A stretch of 64,000 nt of DNA from Shewanella sp. MR-4 (lineage in GTDB: Bacteria; Pseudomonadota; Gammaproteobacteria; Enterobacterales; Shewanellaceae): the NCBI RefSeq assembly GCF_000014685.1, contig NC_008321.1:2725001-2789000 (forward strand). Direction: 5' to 3'. The notes under the pieces were generated by a model. That model was not told the DNA's origin and searched no databases. It was given only the letters and a program-made list of their open reading frames with translations. Both the position numbers and the translations under genes were made by a program. Shown one piece after another: positions 44,645 through 54,126 of the stretch (its first letter is position 1; every line of letters starts with the position of its first letter).

Positions 44645-45814
44645 ATGAACTCACTCTACACCAGTCTCAATTTTGGCCTAGGCGAAGAAGTCGATATGCT
44701 GCGCGATGCGGTGCAAGATTTCGCTAAACACGAAATCGCCCCCATTGCCGCGAAAGTCGACCACGACAATGCCTTTCCTAACGAAATTTGGCCCGTGCTC
44801 GGTGGAATGGGGCTCTTAGGTGTCACTGTGCCTGAGGAATACGGCGGTGCAAACATGGGCTATCTTGCCCACGTGGTCGCCATGGAAGAGATTTCCCGCG
44901 CCTCGGCCTCTATCGGATTAAGTTACGGCGCCCACTCTAACCTGTGCGTAAACCAAATTAACCGCAACGGTAATGCAGAACAAAAAGCCAAGTATTTACC
45001 AAAGCTGGTCAGCGGTGAACATATTGGCGCTCTGGCAATGAGTGAGCCCAATGCAGGGTCAGATGTGGTTTCGATGAAGCTGCACGCCCGTAAAGAAGGC
45101 GACCACTATATCCTCAATGGCAACAAGATGTGGATCACCAACGGTCCCGATGCCAATACCTATGTAATTTATGCCAAAACCGACTTAACCAAAGGCGCAC
45201 ACGGCATCACGGCCTTTATCGTTGAGCGTGGTTTTAAAGGTTTCAGCCAAGCGCAAAAACTCGACAAGCTGGGGATGCGCGGTTCAAATACCTGTGAACT
45301 GGTGTTTGAAGATGTCGAAGTGCCAGAGGAAAACATTCTCGGCGGCCTCAACAATGGCGTCAAAGTGCTGATGAGCGGCTTAGATTACGAGCGCGTCGTG
45401 CTCTCAGGCGGCCCGCTGGGGATCATGAACGCCTGTATGGACATCGTCGTACCTTACATCCACGAGCGTGAGCAATTTGGTAAATCCATCGGTGAATTCC
45501 AATTAGTACAAGGCAAATTAGCCGATATGTACACCGGCATGAACGCCGCTAAAGCCTATGTGTATAGCGTGGCGAAATCCTGCGATCGCGGTGAAACCAC
45601 TCGCAAAGACGCCGCGGGCGCCATTCTTTACAGCGCGGAGCTGGCGACCAAAATGGCACTGGATGCGATTCAATTACTCGGCGGTAACGGTTACGTCAAC
45701 GAGTATGCCACTGGCCGCTTACTGCGCGATGCCAAACTCTATGAGATTGGCGCCGGCACCTCAGAAATTCGCCGTATGCTGATTGGCCGTGAGCTCTTTA
45801 ACGAATCGAAATAA
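44645..45814 (+). CDS. liuA: Isovaleryl-CoA dehydrogenase
   Basis: A 389-residue FAD acyl-CoA dehydrogenase that oxidises isovaleryl-CoA to 3-methylcrotonyl-CoA. The segments ALAMSEPNAGSD (residues 129-140), WITNG (163-167) and QLLGGNGY are the FAD/substrate contacts. The catalytic base is E249, in LDYERVVLSGGPLG, the position used by isovaleryl-CoA dehydrogenases rather than the usual C-terminal site, which supports the specific call. AGGA precedes the ATG. Confidence 0.95.
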   Translation: MNSLYTSLNFGLGEEVDMLRDAVQDFAKHEIAPIAAKVDHDNAFPNEIWPVLGGMGLLGVTVPEEYGGANMGYLAHVVAMEEISRASASIGLSYGAHSNLCVNQINRNGNAEQKAKYLPKLVSGEHIGALAMSEPNAGSDVVSMKLHARKEGDHYILNGNKMWITNGPDANTYVIYAKTDLTKGAHGITAFIVERGFKGFSQAQKLDKLGMRGSNTCELVFEDVEVPEENILGGLNNGVKVLMSGLDYERVVLSGGPLGIMNACMDIVVPYIHEREQFGKSIGEFQLVQGKLADMYTGMNAAKAYVYSVAKSCDRGETTRKDAAGAILYSAELATKMALDAIQLLGGNGYVNEYATGRLLRDAKLYEIGAGTSEIRRMLIGRELFNESK

Positions 45815-45914
45815 GCAGCCTAGGGCGAGCGGCGCATGACGAGCGTTAGCCTTTCATGCCCCTCGCCCACCGAGCCAACTGATACTGAGTTACCGCTTTA
45901 TAAGGACAATCAAA

Positions 45915-47522
45915 GTGACGCAATTAAGCAGTCGTATCAACGCGCGTAGCGATGAATTTAAAGCCAAATCCGACGATATGGCCGCCCTCGTGGCCGATCT
46001 CAAAACCAAGCTCGCCAAAATTGAACTCGGCGGCGGCCCCGTTGCCCTAGAGCGCCATTTGGCCCGCGGTAAACTCCTTCCTCGTCAACGGGTTGAGAAA
46101 CTCCTCGACGCAGGTTCGCCCTTTTTAGAATTGTCGCAATTTGCGGCATTTGAAGTCTATGACGAAGAAGTCCCCGCCGCAGGGATTATCGCCGGTATTG
46201 GCCGTGTGAGCGGCGTAGAGTGCATGATTATCGCCAACGATGCCACGGTCAAAGGCGGCACTTACTACCCTATCACGGTCAAAAAACACTTAAGGGCACA
46301 GGAGATTGCCAGCCGCTGTCATCTGCCCTGTATCTATTTAGTCGACTCGGGCGGCGCTAACTTGCCCCGTCAGGATGAAGTCTTTCCCGATCGCGACCAT
46401 TTCGGCCGGATTTTTTACAACCAAGCGCAAATGTCCGCCAAGGGCATTCCACAAATTGCGGTGGTGATGGGTCTGTGTACCGCAGGCGGCGCCTATGTGC
46501 CTGCTATGGCCGATGAATCGATTATCGTTAAAGAACAAGGCACTATCTTCTTAGCTGGACCGCCTTTAGTTAAAGCCGCGACCGGTGAAGAAGTCAGCGC
46601 CGAAGAACTCGGCGGCGCCGACGTACACACTAAAATTTCAGGTGTCGCGGATCACTTAGCCCAAAATGATGAGCATGCCTTAGAGCTTGCCCGCCGCGCA
46701 GTGCTGCGTCTGAATCATCAAAAACAAATCAACAGTCTGCTAAGCCCAGTAAAGCCACCGAAGTTTGATATCAACGAACTCTACGGCATCGTCGGCACCG
46801 ATCTGAAAAAGCCCTTCGATGTGAAAGAAGTGATCGCTCGCATTGTCGACGACTCGGATTTCGATGAGTTTAAAGCCAATTATGGCGCGACTTTGGTCTG
46901 TGGTTTTGCCCGTATTCACGGCTATCCCGTAGGGATTGTGGCTAACAACGGCATTTTATTCTCAGAATCGGCGCAAAAAGGCGCGCACTTTATCGAGCTG
47001 TGCTGCCAGCGCAAGATCCCGCTGCTGTTCCTGCAAAACATCACCGGCTTTATGGTGGGTAAAAAGTACGAACACGAAGGTATCGCTAAGCACGGCGCCA
47101 AGATGGTGACCGCAGTGTCCTGTGCCAATGTGCCTAAATTCACTGTGATTATCGGTGGCAGCTACGGCGCGGGTAACTACGGTATGTGTGGCCGCGCGTT
47201 CGAACCGACCATGATGTGGATGTGGCCCAATGCGCGCATCTCAGTGATGGGTGGCGAGCAAGCCGCCGGCGTATTAGCGACAGTGCGTCGCGACGGTTTA
47301 GCCCGTAAAGGTGAAGAATGGTCTGCTGAGGATGAAAAAGCCTTCAAAGCACCGATTATTGCCCAATACGATAAGGAGGGGCATCCCTACCATGCCAGTG
47401 CCCGCCTTTGGGATGACGGCATTATCGACCCGGCGCAAACCCGTGATGTGGTGGGCCTTGCCCTGTCAGCCGCATTAAATGCCCCTATCGAAGACACCCG
47501 CTTCGGCGTCTTCCGTATGTAA
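45915..47522 (+). CDS. liuB: Methylcrotonoyl-CoA carboxylase, carboxyltransferase (beta) subunit
   Basis: A 535-residue carboxyltransferase that moves CO2 from carboxybiotin to 3-methylcrotonyl-CoA. It starts at a GTG with AAGGA eight bases upstream. The family blocks are KGGTYYPITVKKHLRAQEIA, the GGANLPRQ box near residue 149, AGGAYVPAM and a late MMWMWPNARISVMGGEQAA. It works with the liuD subunit, which follows after liuC. Confidence 0.95.
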   Translation: MTQLSSRINARSDEFKAKSDDMAALVADLKTKLAKIELGGGPVALERHLARGKLLPRQRVEKLLDAGSPFLELSQFAAFEVYDEEVPAAGIIAGIGRVSGVECMIIANDATVKGGTYYPITVKKHLRAQEIASRCHLPCIYLVDSGGANLPRQDEVFPDRDHFGRIFYNQAQMSAKGIPQIAVVMGLCTAGGAYVPAMADESIIVKEQGTIFLAGPPLVKAATGEEVSAEELGGADVHTKISGVADHLAQNDEHALELARRAVLRLNHQKQINSLLSPVKPPKFDINELYGIVGTDLKKPFDVKEVIARIVDDSDFDEFKANYGATLVCGFARIHGYPVGIVANNGILFSESAQKGAHFIELCCQRKIPLLFLQNITGFMVGKKYEHEGIAKHGAKMVTAVSCANVPKFTVIIGGSYGAGNYGMCGRAFEPTMMWMWPNARISVMGGEQAAGVLATVRRDGLARKGEEWSAEDEKAFKAPIIAQYDKEGHPYHASARLWDDGIIDPAQTRDVVGLALSAALNAPIEDTRFGVFRM

Positions 47523-47566
47523 CGCATCTTGCGATGCCTTACGTATCACTCATAGAGGGAATTAAG

Positions 47567-48412
47567 ATGACTGACACACAACACCAGAACACTAGCACTC
47601 AATCCTTAGCTAATTTGCAGCACGTCAGCTATACGCTGAATAATGGCGTGGGCGAGTTAATCCTTAACCGAGCAGAAGTGCACAACGCCTTCGATGAGGT
47701 GATGATCAGCGAAATGATCGCCGTCCTCGGTTATTTTGCCGAGCACAAAGACTGCAAACTGCTGGTATTAAAAGCCAATGGCAAAAACTTCAGCGCAGGC
47801 GCCGACTTAAACTGGATGCGCAAACAAGCCAAGATGGATTTTGATCAAAACCTGAATGACGCCAAGGCGCTGGCTAAGCTGATGCAGGATTTAGATACCT
47901 TTCCAAAACCCACTATCGCCTTAGTCCAAGGGGCAGCCTTTGGCGGCGCGCTTGGGTTAATTTGCGCCAGTGATATTGCCATCGCTACTGAGCGCGCAAG
48001 CTTCTGCTTAAGCGAAGTCAAACTAGGGCTTATCCCTGCGGTGATTAGCCCCTACGTTGCCCGCGCCATGGGCAATCGCGCCTCACGCCGCTATATGCTG
48101 ACCGCGGAGCGTTTTGATGCGCAAACGGCGCTCAAACTCAATGTTATCCATGAGATAAACGACGATTTAGCGGCCGCAGCAAAGCCCATTATCACCGCGC
48201 TGCTCGCCAACAGTCCCCAGGGAATGGCATGGGTAAAGACCCTGCTCGCCTGCCTCGAAGACGGCGTGATAGACCAAGATACGATTGATTACACCAGCGA
48301 GCGCATCGCCCGCATTCGGGTATCTGATGAAGGCCAAGAAGGTTTAAACGCCTTTTTTGAGAAACGTCAGCCGAACTGGCACACGCCAACAGATACTCAA
48401 GGAGTTCTTTGA
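47567..48412 (+). CDS. liuC: Methylglutaconyl-CoA hydratase
   Basis: A 281-residue enoyl-CoA hydratase/isomerase that hydrates 3-methylglutaconyl-CoA to HMG-CoA. The start at 47567 has GAGGG eight bases upstream; an in-frame ATG at 47534 is poorly placed. The crotonase oxyanion residues are in KNFSAGADLNWM and GAAFGGALGLICASDIAIA, followed by KLGLIPAVISPYV. Its stop overlaps the liuD start by one base (ATGA-like TGATG), indicating coupled translation. Confidence 0.92.
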   Translation: MTDTQHQNTSTQSLANLQHVSYTLNNGVGELILNRAEVHNAFDEVMISEMIAVLGYFAEHKDCKLLVLKANGKNFSAGADLNWMRKQAKMDFDQNLNDAKALAKLMQDLDTFPKPTIALVQGAAFGGALGLICASDIAIATERASFCLSEVKLGLIPAVISPYVARAMGNRASRRYMLTAERFDAQTALKLNVIHEINDDLAAAAKPIITALLANSPQGMAWVKTLLACLEDGVIDQDTIDYTSERIARIRVSDEGQEGLNAFFEKRQPNWHTPTDTQGVL

Positions 48413-50451
48413 TGTTGACTAACAGCATGTTCACTAAGCTTTTAATTGCTAACCGTGGTGAAATTGCCTGCCGCATTATCAAAACCGCGCAGGCCATGGG
48501 CGTTCGCACCGTTGCCTTATATTCCGATGCCGATAAAAACGCGCGCCATGTTGCCATGGCTGACGAATCGTTTTACTTAGGTGGCAGCGCCCCGGCGGAT
48601 TCTTACCTGAAGGGCGACTTGATTATTGAAATCGCCAAAAAAGCTCAGGCGCAAGCCATTCACCCAGGCTATGGTTTCTTATCAGAAAATGCCGACTTTG
48701 CCCGCAAGTGTGAGGCGGCCGGAATCGTATTTGTTGGCCCAGGCAGCGATGCCATCGATGCCATGGGCAGCAAGAGCGCGGCCAAAGCCATTATGACGGC
48801 GGCGCAAGTGCCTTTAGTGCCGGGTTACCATGGCGACGATCAAACCGATGCCACCCTCAAGGCCGAAGCCTTAAAAATCGGCTTCCCGATGCTGATTAAA
48901 GCCGCCTACGGTGGCGGTGGCAAAGGCATGCGTATCGTTGAGCATGAAGGCGAAATCATGGACGCCATCAACTCGGCGCGCCGTGAGGCGGCCTCCTCCT
49001 TCGGTAACGATAAGTTATTGATGGAGCGTTATTTACGCCAGCCTCGCCATGTCGAAGTGCAAGTGTTTGCCGATACCTTTGGCAATGCGATTTACTTATC
49101 GGATCGCGACTGTTCGATTCAGCGCCGCCATCAAAAAGTGGTCGAAGAAGCACCAGCACCCGGTTTAAGTGATGAACTGCGCGCCCAAATGGGTGAAGCC
49201 GCCGTAGCGGCCGCCAAGGCCATCGATTATGTCGGCGCGGGAACCGTTGAATTCCTGTTAGATACCGACAATAGCTTCTACTTTATGGAGATGAATACTC
49301 GTCTGCAGGTAGAGCATCCGGTGACCGAAATGGTGACGGGCCAAGACTTAGTCAAATGGCAGTTAATGGTCGCCAGTGGTCAGCCTTTACCGCTCAAACA
49401 GGACGAAGTGCGTATCCATGGACACGCCTTTGAGGTGCGTATTTACGCCGAGGATCCGCAAAATGAGTTTTTACCTGCCAGCGGTAAGCTCAATTTCCTG
49501 CGCGAGCCCGAGCAAAGCAAATACGTGCGTATCGATTCCGGCATCCGTGAAAACGATGTGATCAGTAATTTCTACGATCCTATGATAGCCAAGCTCATCG
49601 TGTGGGATGAGTCGCGTCCACGTGCGCTGCAACGCCTAGTGCATGCCCTCGAGTCCTACCAAATCAGCGGGCTTAAGCACAATATTGAATTTTTGGCGAA
49701 TATTGCCGAGCATCCTGCCTTCGCTAAGGCGGATTTTAGCACCGACTTTATCAACCGTTACGGCTATGCGCTGATTGGCAGTGCTTCGAGCGAAACCGAT
49801 ACGGCTATCGCTTTTGCCGCGCTGTATCAAGTACTTGCCCGTAAAGAAGCCGCCAAGGCACAGGCAATTAATAGCGCCGATCCTTACTCGCCTTGGGGCC
49901 AAGTCAGTGGCTTTAGACTCAACAGCGTTAGCCAGCATACTATTGCCCTGCTCGACGATGCCCACGAGTTACAACAATTGGTGCTATTAGACTTTGGTGA
50001 TCACTACCAGTTATCCCAAGCCGCAGCAGAGGGCCAAGTGAGCAAGTCCCTGAGTGGTGAACTTAAGCAGGATTTACTGTTAGCCGAAATCAACGGCCAT
50101 AAGAGTAAAGTGCCTGTCAGCGCTCAAGGCGATGATTTTACGCTGTTTTTACCCTCAGGCAGTTATCACTTCAGGGCGGTAAAAACCCAAGTGGTTGAGG
50201 CAGAATCCAGCAATGAAGATAAACTCAAGGCACCGATGAACGGCACAGTCGTCACCCACTTAGTGGAAGTCGGTGCAGAGGTGAAGGCGGGACAAGGACT
50301 ACTGGTGATGGAAGCGATGAAGATGGAATACACCATCGAAGCGCCCTTCGACGGTATTGTTACCGAGTTCTACTTCAAGGCGGGCGAGTTAGTGAGCGAT
50401 GGCGCAGTGCTGCTCCATGTTGAGCCCAAAGCCCAGAGCGAGGAAGCCTAA
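48412..50451 (+). CDS. liuD: Methylcrotonoyl-CoA carboxylase, biotin carboxylase/carrier (alpha) subunit
   Basis: A 679-residue biotin enzyme subunit with an N-terminal biotin carboxylase (LLIANRGEIACRIIKTA; ATP-grasp region AAYGGGGKGMRIV and FMEMNTRLQVEHPVTEM) and a C-terminal biotin carrier domain with the biotinylation motif MEAMKME, target K637. The start is an ATG at 48412 with GGAG about eight bases upstream. Complex partner of liuB. Confidence 0.95.
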   Translation: MLTNSMFTKLLIANRGEIACRIIKTAQAMGVRTVALYSDADKNARHVAMADESFYLGGSAPADSYLKGDLIIEIAKKAQAQAIHPGYGFLSENADFARKCEAAGIVFVGPGSDAIDAMGSKSAAKAIMTAAQVPLVPGYHGDDQTDATLKAEALKIGFPMLIKAAYGGGGKGMRIVEHEGEIMDAINSARREAASSFGNDKLLMERYLRQPRHVEVQVFADTFGNAIYLSDRDCSIQRRHQKVVEEAPAPGLSDELRAQMGEAAVAAAKAIDYVGAGTVEFLLDTDNSFYFMEMNTRLQVEHPVTEMVTGQDLVKWQLMVASGQPLPLKQDEVRIHGHAFEVRIYAEDPQNEFLPASGKLNFLREPEQSKYVRIDSGIRENDVISNFYDPMIAKLIVWDESRPRALQRLVHALESYQISGLKHNIEFLANIAEHPAFAKADFSTDFINRYGYALIGSASSETDTAIAFAALYQVLARKEAAKAQAINSADPYSPWGQVSGFRLNSVSQHTIALLDDAHELQQLVLLDFGDHYQLSQAAAEGQVSKSLSGELKQDLLLAEINGHKSKVPVSAQGDDFTLFLPSGSYHFRAVKTQVVEAESSNEDKLKAPMNGTVVTHLVEVGAEVKAGQGLLVMEAMKMEYTIEAPFDGIVTEFYFKAGELVSDGAVLLHVEPKAQSEEA

Positions 50452-51399
50452 ATGTCAGCGCTGGATCTTGCGAACTTAAGCGCGACCTCGGTAAGCGCCA
50501 GCTCGGATAGGGTTAGCCTGTTCGAGATGGGGCCACGTGATGGCTTGCAGAATGAAGCCGCCGTCCCGACACAGGCCAAAGTCGCCTTGATTGAATCCCT
50601 CGCCGATGCGGGCGTGAAGCGAATTGAAGCAGGCAGCTTTGTGTCACCCAAATGGGTGCCACAAATGGCCGATAGCGGTGACGTATTGCGCCAAATTCGC
50701 CGTCAAGCGGGCGTGGTTTACAGCGCCCTCACCCCCAATGTCAAAGGCTTAGAGCTGGCGCTGGATGCAAAAGCTTCCGAAGTCGCTATCTTCGGTGCGG
50801 CGTCACAAAGCTTTAGTCAGCGCAATATCAACTGTTCGATTGAAGAGTCGATTGAACGCTTTATCCCGTTGATGGACATGGCAAAAGCCGCCAACATCCC
50901 AGTGCGTGGCTATGTGTCCTGCGTTTTAGGTTGCCCCTATGAAGGGGAAATCGCGGCGAGCGAAGTGGCAAGAGTGTCTGAAATCCTTTACAAAATGGGC
51001 TGTTACGAAATTTCGCTCGGCGACACTATCGGTGTAGGCACGCCGTTAAAAGCCCGTAAAATGCTGCAAGCCGTGATGGAGCGAGTCCCGGTTGATAAGC
51101 TCGCCCTGCACTTCCACGACACCTATGGCCAAGCATTAGCCAATATTACCGCCTGCCTCGACTTAGGTGTGCGCAGCTTTGATGCCTCAGTGGCGGGCCT
51201 AGGTGGTTGTCCGTATGCGAAAGGCGCGTCGGGCAATCTAGCGAGTGAAGACTTGGTCTATATGCTCCACGGGCTCGGTTTGAAAACGGGTATCGATTTA
51301 GAAAAACTGGCATTAGCGGGTTTTGGGATCAGCAAACAATTAAATCGTCTTAATGGCTCTAAAGTCGCCAATGCAATCTTGCAGGGCGCTAAAGCCTAG
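50452..51399 (+). CDS. liuE: Hydroxymethylglutaryl-CoA lyase
   Basis: A 315-residue TIM-barrel lyase that cleaves HMG-CoA to acetyl-CoA and acetoacetate. The catalytic signatures are EMGPRDGLQNE (metal Asp and catalytic Arg, residues 25-35), VSCVLGCPYEG, LHFHDTYGQAL (metal His pair) and AGLGGCPYAKGASGN, which holds the active-site Cys. It starts directly after the liuD stop codon. Confidence 0.95.
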   Translation: MSALDLANLSATSVSASSDRVSLFEMGPRDGLQNEAAVPTQAKVALIESLADAGVKRIEAGSFVSPKWVPQMADSGDVLRQIRRQAGVVYSALTPNVKGLELALDAKASEVAIFGAASQSFSQRNINCSIEESIERFIPLMDMAKAANIPVRGYVSCVLGCPYEGEIAASEVARVSEILYKMGCYEISLGDTIGVGTPLKARKMLQAVMERVPVDKLALHFHDTYGQALANITACLDLGVRSFDASVAGLGGCPYAKGASGNLASEDLVYMLHGLGLKTGIDLEKLALAGFGISKQLNRLNGSKVANAILQGAKA

Positions 51400-51467
51400 A
51401 CTCAAGCGTCGAGGCGCTAAACATACCTAGCGCCTTGGGGACTGAATAACAGTAAAAGGACATCAAA

Positions 51468-52172
51468 ATGGCAGGACTCAATAAAGTCGTCAGCAGCTAT
51501 GAAGAAGCGTTAGCAGGTTTATCCGATGATATGACCATTATGGTTGGCGGTTTTGGCCTGTGCGGTATTCCTGAAGGCTTAATCAATCAAATGGTTAAGA
51601 TGGGCGTTAAGGGCTTAACCGCCATTTCAAACAACGCTGGTGTGGATGATTTCGGTCTGGGCTTATTGTTAAAACACCGCCAGATTTCGACCATGATCGC
51701 CTCCTACGTCGGTGAGAACGCCACCTTCGAACAGCAAATGCTCTCGGGCGAACTGAATGTGATTTTAACGCCGCAGGGCACGCTGGCGGAAAAAATCCGC
51801 GCGGGCGGCGCAGGTATTCCAGCATTCTTTACCGCCACAGGCTACGGCACCCCCGTGGCGGAAGGTAAAGAAACCCGTGAAATCAAAGGCCGTCACTATG
51901 TGTTAGAAGAGTCTCTAACTGCCGATTTTGCCCTCGTTCGCGCCTGGAAGGCCGATACTATGGGTAACTTAGTGTTCCGCAAAACCGCCGCTAACTTTAA
52001 CCCTATGATGGCGACTGCGGGCAAAATCACGGTAGTGGAAGCCGAGTTTATTGTGGAGCCGGGCGAGCTCGATCCTGATCATATCCATACTCCCGGCATT
52101 TATGTTGATCGCGTCATCCAAGGCAAGTTCGAGAAACGTATCGAGCAGCGCACGGTAAAAGCGGCGAAATAA
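51468..52172 (+). CDS. 3-oxoacid (acetoacetate) CoA-transferase, subunit A
   Basis: A 234-residue family I CoA-transferase alpha subunit with VGGFGLCGIPEGLINQM (residues about 25-41) and FFTATGYGTPVAEGKETR. With subunit B it moves CoA from succinyl-CoA or a similar donor to acetoacetate, the product of liuE, so acetoacetyl-CoA can be thiolysed. It lies 68 bases after liuE, in the same transcript by position. The Sco/Ato naming of donor is not resolved. Confidence 0.9.
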   Translation: MAGLNKVVSSYEEALAGLSDDMTIMVGGFGLCGIPEGLINQMVKMGVKGLTAISNNAGVDDFGLGLLLKHRQISTMIASYVGENATFEQQMLSGELNVILTPQGTLAEKIRAGGAGIPAFFTATGYGTPVAEGKETREIKGRHYVLEESLTADFALVRAWKADTMGNLVFRKTAANFNPMMATAGKITVVEAEFIVEPGELDPDHIHTPGIYVDRVIQGKFEKRIEQRTVKAAK

Positions 52173-52294
52173 GCAACGCTGAACGATTAACTACGCAAGC
52201 TAAAGCGATAGAGTCTTAGCTCAAACTAGAGCCCAAAGTAAAAGCCTAAAAATTGAGGCCTATAGCGACTCTAGGTAAAGGAAGGATAAAGATC

Positions 52295-52951
52295 ATGGCA
52301 TTATCAAGAGAACAACTGGCACAGCGCGTTGCCAAAGAATTACAAGACGGCTACTACGTCAACCTCGGTATTGGTATTCCCACGCTCGTGGCCAACTACA
52401 TTCCCGCAGGCATGGAAGTGATGCTGCAATCGGAAAATGGCCTGCTCGGCATGGGTGAGTTTCCGACGGAAGAAACTATCGATCCGGATTTAATCAACGC
52501 CGGTAAACAAACCGTCACCGCGGTAAAAGGTGCCTCGTTTTTCTCCTCCGCCGAAAGCTTTGCCATGATCCGTGGCGGCCATGTGGACTTAACCGTACTC
52601 GGCGCCTTTGAGGTCGATGTGAATGGTTCTATCGCCTCATGGATGATCCCAGGCAAGCTCATCAAGGGCATGGGCGGCGCAATGGATTTAGTGGCGGGTG
52701 CGGAAAATATTATCGTCACTATGATGCACGCCGATAAGTACGGCAACTCTAAGCTGTTACCCGTGTGCGAATTGCCCCTCACAGGTTACGGCTGTATCAA
52801 ACGTGTTGTTACCGATTTAGCCTTTATCGAGATTAAAGATGGCGCCTTCCATCTGTTAGAACGCGCGCCCGGTGTCAGCGTTGAAGAAATTGTCAGCAAA
52901 ACCGCTGGCAAATTAATCGTGCCAGACCATGTACCAGAGATGGTGTTTTAA
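52295..52951 (+). CDS. 3-oxoacid CoA-transferase, subunit B
   Basis: A 218-residue family I CoA-transferase beta subunit with the catalytic Glu in QSENGLLGMGEFP (ENG motif) and GHVDLTVLGAFEVD. The start at 52295 (MALSREQ) has AAGGA eight bases upstream, so the 14 in-frame codons before it are not used. Partner of subunit A. The terminator at 53058-53089 ends the liu transcript. Confidence 0.9.
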   Translation: MALSREQLAQRVAKELQDGYYVNLGIGIPTLVANYIPAGMEVMLQSENGLLGMGEFPTEETIDPDLINAGKQTVTAVKGASFFSSAESFAMIRGGHVDLTVLGAFEVDVNGSIASWMIPGKLIKGMGGAMDLVAGAENIIVTMMHADKYGNSKLLPVCELPLTGYGCIKRVVTDLAFIEIKDGAFHLLERAPGVSVEEIVSKTAGKLIVPDHVPEMVF

Positions 52952-53057
52952 GCGTTCTTTAAAATGCGTAAATAACCTATAGCAATAAGGCTTGAAACTT
53001 ACGTTAAATTGAAGCTTTAGCCTAAAAAGTGTTGAGCGTTAACCGATTTTTTAGTTT

Positions 53058-53089
53058 TAAAAAGCCCAGAAGATGATTCTGGGCTTTTT
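53058..53089 (+). terminator. Terminator of the liu operon
   Basis: AAAAAGCCCAGA/TCTGGGCTTTTT stem with a short loop and T5, about 107 bases past the last CoA-transferase gene. Confidence 0.8.
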
Positions 53090-53131
53090 ATTGCTTTGCT
53101 TAACTGTCGAGTGCAACAGCACTTATGCTCT

Positions 53132-53198
53132 GGCGACACGCCGTAAACCCATCCTTGGGGGCTCAGCGAAAAAGTCCCTTTTTTCGATGGTCGCCAAC
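53132..53198 (-). repeat. Hairpin repeat family, copy 5 (minus, shorter type)
   Basis: On the minus strand: GTTGGCGAC, CATCGAAAAAAGGGA with CTTTTTCGC as the stem, TGAGCC, CCAAGGATGGGTTTA and CGGCGTGTCGCC. It keeps the family order GTTGGCGAC - variable hairpin - GAGCC - GGA.G..TT.A - CGGCGTGTC, but has a different, short insertion and no long arms. Family membership is by motif order. Confidence 0.6.
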
Positions 53199-53871
53199 GC
53201 ATCAGCGCTGTTTGCTGCAATGTTCTGCGTATTCAACCCTGCTTTACAAATCTTGTGCATGGGTGACTTGTATAGCCGTTTTACTTCACAGTTAGTCACC
53301 TGGTATGCAGTTGGGGTAAACTTGCCGCAGCCTAAATAGTAAGGATGCTCAAGTTGTTAACTAAATATCTTAATGTTGGTGAGAAATAAGTCTTATACTA
53401 AACTGTCAATTAACCCTGCTCGAACCGTTTAAGATTAAACGTGGCCAAAAATACAGATTCATACTAGTTGCTACTACCAACTCCAAACCAAGCTACAACT
53501 GAGTATTAAAGTATCATACTCGTTGTAACTCACTTCGGGACAAAAGCGTGATAAACCCTTTGCTCTAACTTTTCTGTTTCAGATTAAAATTTCTCTGGGT
53601 TTAACGTTTACGACACTCCTCGTTCTGAAACTTCACCAACATCGATAGCAAAAGCGCTTAACTATCTATGACTCATAAAGAAAGTTGGCAAACTTGACCC
53701 AAAAATATTGGAGTTTTACTCAGTAATTAAATGTTGCTGTCAATTAAGTCAAACCCCAATTTTGGCCCCAACATCTGCCGCGATCGATTTGTCGCGTTGA
53801 CAAAAGTTGGTGAGCTTTCTAGCTTAATAATCGAGACTATTATCTCATTAACAATGTACAAGGATGTATTT

Positions 53872-54126
53872 ATGTTTAAATTAATTGCTCTAGTTGCTGT
53901 GTTACTCTTTTCTGCATACATAAAATCTGCTGAATATCCTTCGCATGTAGGCAAATCGCCATTTAGTTTCGATACAATTAACACCCCATCAAATACGTTT
54001 GTTGTTTCGGATAAAGGTCAAGATAATGATGTATATATCTTGAGCGATGATGCAAAAACCTTTGACTTACAATTCAGTCTGAAAATTGATCGTTATGTCA
54101 TGTTGGGTTGGAGTAATTTGAAATGA
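53872..54126 (+). CDS. Small secreted protein, unknown
   Basis: An 84-residue protein started at the ATG at 53872, which has AAGGA about nine bases upstream. A signal peptide (ending FSAYIKSA) precedes a short beta-rich domain. The stop overlaps the start of the next gene (ATGA), so the two are translationally coupled and should act together. AT-rich codons differ from the core genes nearby, suggesting acquisition. No family recognised. Confidence 0.65.
   Translation: MFKLIALVAVLLFSAYIKSAEYPSHVGKSPFSFDTINTPSNTFVVSDKGQDNDVYILSDDAKTFDLQFSLKIDRYVMLGWSNLK

Larger units (their letters stand above)
52952..53871. other. Long intergenic region with terminator and repeat copy 5
   Basis: Beyond the liu terminator (53058-53089) and hairpin repeat copy 5 (53132-53198) I see no supported gene in about 900 bases. 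Composition becomes AT-rich from about 53340, marking the left part of the second accessory island. Confidence 0.6.

Noticed and set aside
53073..53339. Plus-strand open frame of 88 codons
   Set aside because: Crosses the liu terminator and repeat copy 5 and has no supported start.
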